Of a DNA stretch of 6,661 nt, positions 5,745-6,661 are shown in pieces. A model generated the notes under the pieces. It searched no databases. It was not told where the DNA came from and saw only the letters and a program-made list of their open reading frames with translations. Each line of letters opens with the position of its first letter. The stretch's first letter is position 1. Source of the stretch: Desulfococcus sp. GTDB lineage: Bacteria > Desulfobacterota > Desulfobacteria > Desulfobacterales > Desulfosalsimonadaceae. Location: the NCBI GenBank assembly GCA_024641805.1, contig JAHECJ010000119.1, forward strand, positions 1 to 6,661. The letters run 5' to 3'. Both the position numbers and the translations under genes were made by a program.

Positions 5745-6581
5745 CTATTTGTTTCCAAAAACCCGGCAATGCTCATTATACGATTTTTTTTCATCTTCCG
5801 TATATGCGCGCAGTCGATTAATCAATCCGTCAAAATCCACCTGGTGGCCATCAAACTCCGGTCCGTCCACGCATGCGAATTGCGTTTTACCGTCCACCAC
5901 AACCCGGCATCCGCCGCACATGCCTGTACCATCAATCATAATCGGATTCAGGCTGACAAGGGTCTTTACATTGTATGATTTTGTGATTTTTGAAACAAAC
6001 TTCATCATCGGAACCGGTCCGATGGCAACGACCAGATCAATTTTATTGTTTTCCAGCACATCTTTCAGCACTTCCGTGACAAACCCTTTATGACCGTAAG
6101 ATCCGTCATCCGTGCACACATGGAATTCAGTGGATGCGCTTTTCATTTTTTCTTCCAGAATCAGCAGGTCTTTATTCCGGGCGCCGATAATGCTGATAAC
6201 CCGGTTCCCTGCATTTTTAAAGCCACGGGTAATGGGAAACAGAACGGCCACGCCGGTACCGCCGCCAACACACACGACGTTGCCCAGTTTTTCGATATGC
6301 GTGGGCTTTCCCAAAGGCCCGATCACATCCTGGAATGCATCGCCGATCTGCAGTGTTTTGAACAATGCTGTGGATTTCCCCACCACCATATAAATGATGG
6401 TGATGGTTCCCTTATCCACGTCAATATCTGAAATGGTCAGGGGAATGCGCTCCCCGGTTTCATTGGCCTTTAAGATAACGAACTGTCCCGGTTTCGCCTT
6501 TGCCGCGATCCGGGGCGCTTCTATTTCATTCATGATGACCGTTCCCTGGGCCATCTCTTCCCGCTCTACTATTTTAAACAT
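5745..6581 (-). CDS. nfnA: NADH-dependent reduced ferredoxin:NADP+ oxidoreductase, small subunit (NfnA/NfnS)
   Basis: The 278-residue protein belongs to the ferredoxin-NADP reductase / PyrK-like family. A beta-barrel FAD domain (about 1-98) carries R45-I-P-L-T-I-S, the usual flavin-binding R-x-x-[ST] pattern. The NAD(H) domain follows, with G-G-G-T-G (106-110). Near the C-terminus D217 with C222, C225 and C237 forms the [2Fe-2S] site; an Asp plus three Cys ligand set is what is described for Nfn, where PyrK uses four Cys. It forms a heterodimer with NfnB, passing electrons between NADH and the bifurcating flavin. It is the first gene of the operon, with a 33-nt gap to the nfnB ATG. GGAGG at 6588-6592 lies 6 nt before the ATG and supports this start. 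It could instead be the beta chain of a SudAB-type sulfide dehydrogenase, which is homologous. Confidence 0.92.
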   Translation of the reverse strand: MFKIVEREEMAQGTVIMNEIEAPRIAAKAKPGQFVILKANETGERIPLTISDIDVDKGTITIIYMVVGKSTALFKTLQIGDAFQDVIGPLGKPTHIEKLGNVVCVGGGTGVAVLFPITRGFKNAGNRVISIIGARNKDLLILEEKMKSASTEFHVCTDDGSYGHKGFVTEVLKDVLENNKIDLVVAIGPVPMMKFVSKITKSYNVKTLVSLNPIMIDGTGMCGGCRVVVDGKTQFACVDGPEFDGHQVDFDGLINRLRAYTEDEKKSYNEHCRVFGNK

Positions 6582-6607
6582 TCCATACCTCCGCTAAAAA
6601 TTATCTT

Positions 6608-6633
6608 ATGCAAAAAAAACGCTGCATTTTTTT
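6608..6633. repeat. A-tract/T-tract inverted repeat in the nfnA 5' leader
   Basis: An A8 run (6612-6619) and a T7 run (6627-6633) face each other across a short GC-containing centre. Alternatively ATGCA (6608-6612) pairs with TGCAT (6623-6627). It lies about 25-50 bp upstream of the nfnA ATG. It may be bent DNA, a weak leader hairpin or a regulator site; the AT-only arms make a stable terminator unlikely. Confidence 0.25.
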
Positions 6634-6655
6634 GAACATTTTCTATCCAGAATTA

Positions 6656-6661
6656 ATTATA
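6656..6661 (-). promoter_or_regulatory. possible -10 box of the nfnAB promoter (cut by the window end)
   Basis: The last six bases read TATAAT on the - strand, a perfect -10 hexamer, 74 bp upstream of the nfnA ATG. The matching -35 box would lie outside the window, so this is only half a promoter. The region between is AT-rich and has no better candidate. Confidence 0.35.

Noticed and set aside
5175..5978. 267-residue open frame on the + strand across nfnB and nfnA
   Set aside because: It lies antisense to two well-supported genes, and its composition reflects the complementary codons. It has no domain-like pattern.

Overview
The window carries five complete protein genes and the 3' end of a sixth. 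The gene complement suggests an anaerobic, probably sulfate-reducing bacterium of the Desulfobacterota: a two-gene NADH-dependent reduced ferredoxin:NADP+ oxidoreductase operon, an MgtE magnesium channel with an SD-M-S-G-C-S-G-N-Q pore motif, an HtpX-type protease and a stand-alone acetolactate-synthase-like enzyme. The taxonomic guess rests on protein character and general base composition, not on a database match.

Left part (1-2130). The C-terminal tail of an M48 (HtpX-type) membrane metalloprotease ends at 168. It is followed by a 139-bp gap holding an 11-bp near-perfect inverted repeat, then a PaaI-type hotdog thioesterase (+ strand). The thioesterase stops 8 bp from the stop codon of mgtE, which runs on the - strand, so the two are tightly convergent with no terminator between them. 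The mgtE start is best placed at 2130, where an AAGGAG ribosome site lies upstream.

Middle (2131-2550). This 420-bp, AT-richer divergent gap separates mgtE (-) from a ThDP enzyme gene (+). On the - strand it holds a good sigma70-type promoter (TTGAAA / 16 bp / TAAAAT), which implies a roughly 168-nt mgtE leader with small hairpins and a proline-containing 32-codon leader ORF. Beyond that promoter is an uncertain 56-codon ORF. A 6-bp hairpin lies just before the ThDP gene.

Right part (2551-6661). The ThDP-dependent enzyme (514 aa) would usually be annotated as acetolactate synthase large subunit. Its active-site signature (E48, H71, T25) reads more like benzoylformate decarboxylase, and no regulatory subunit gene is present. 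A strong bidirectional hairpin terminator at 4231-4269 separates it from the convergent nfnA-nfnB operon on the - strand. Nfn couples NADH, NADPH and ferredoxin pools by flavin-based electron bifurcation, which fits an anaerobe that depends on low-potential electrons. The nfnB start should be ATG at 5711, not the upstream TTG.

I see no mobile elements, CRISPR, tRNA or rRNA, and no clear undescribed multi-gene system. The best leads are the mgtE leader, the identity of the ThDP enzyme and the palindrome before the thioesterase.
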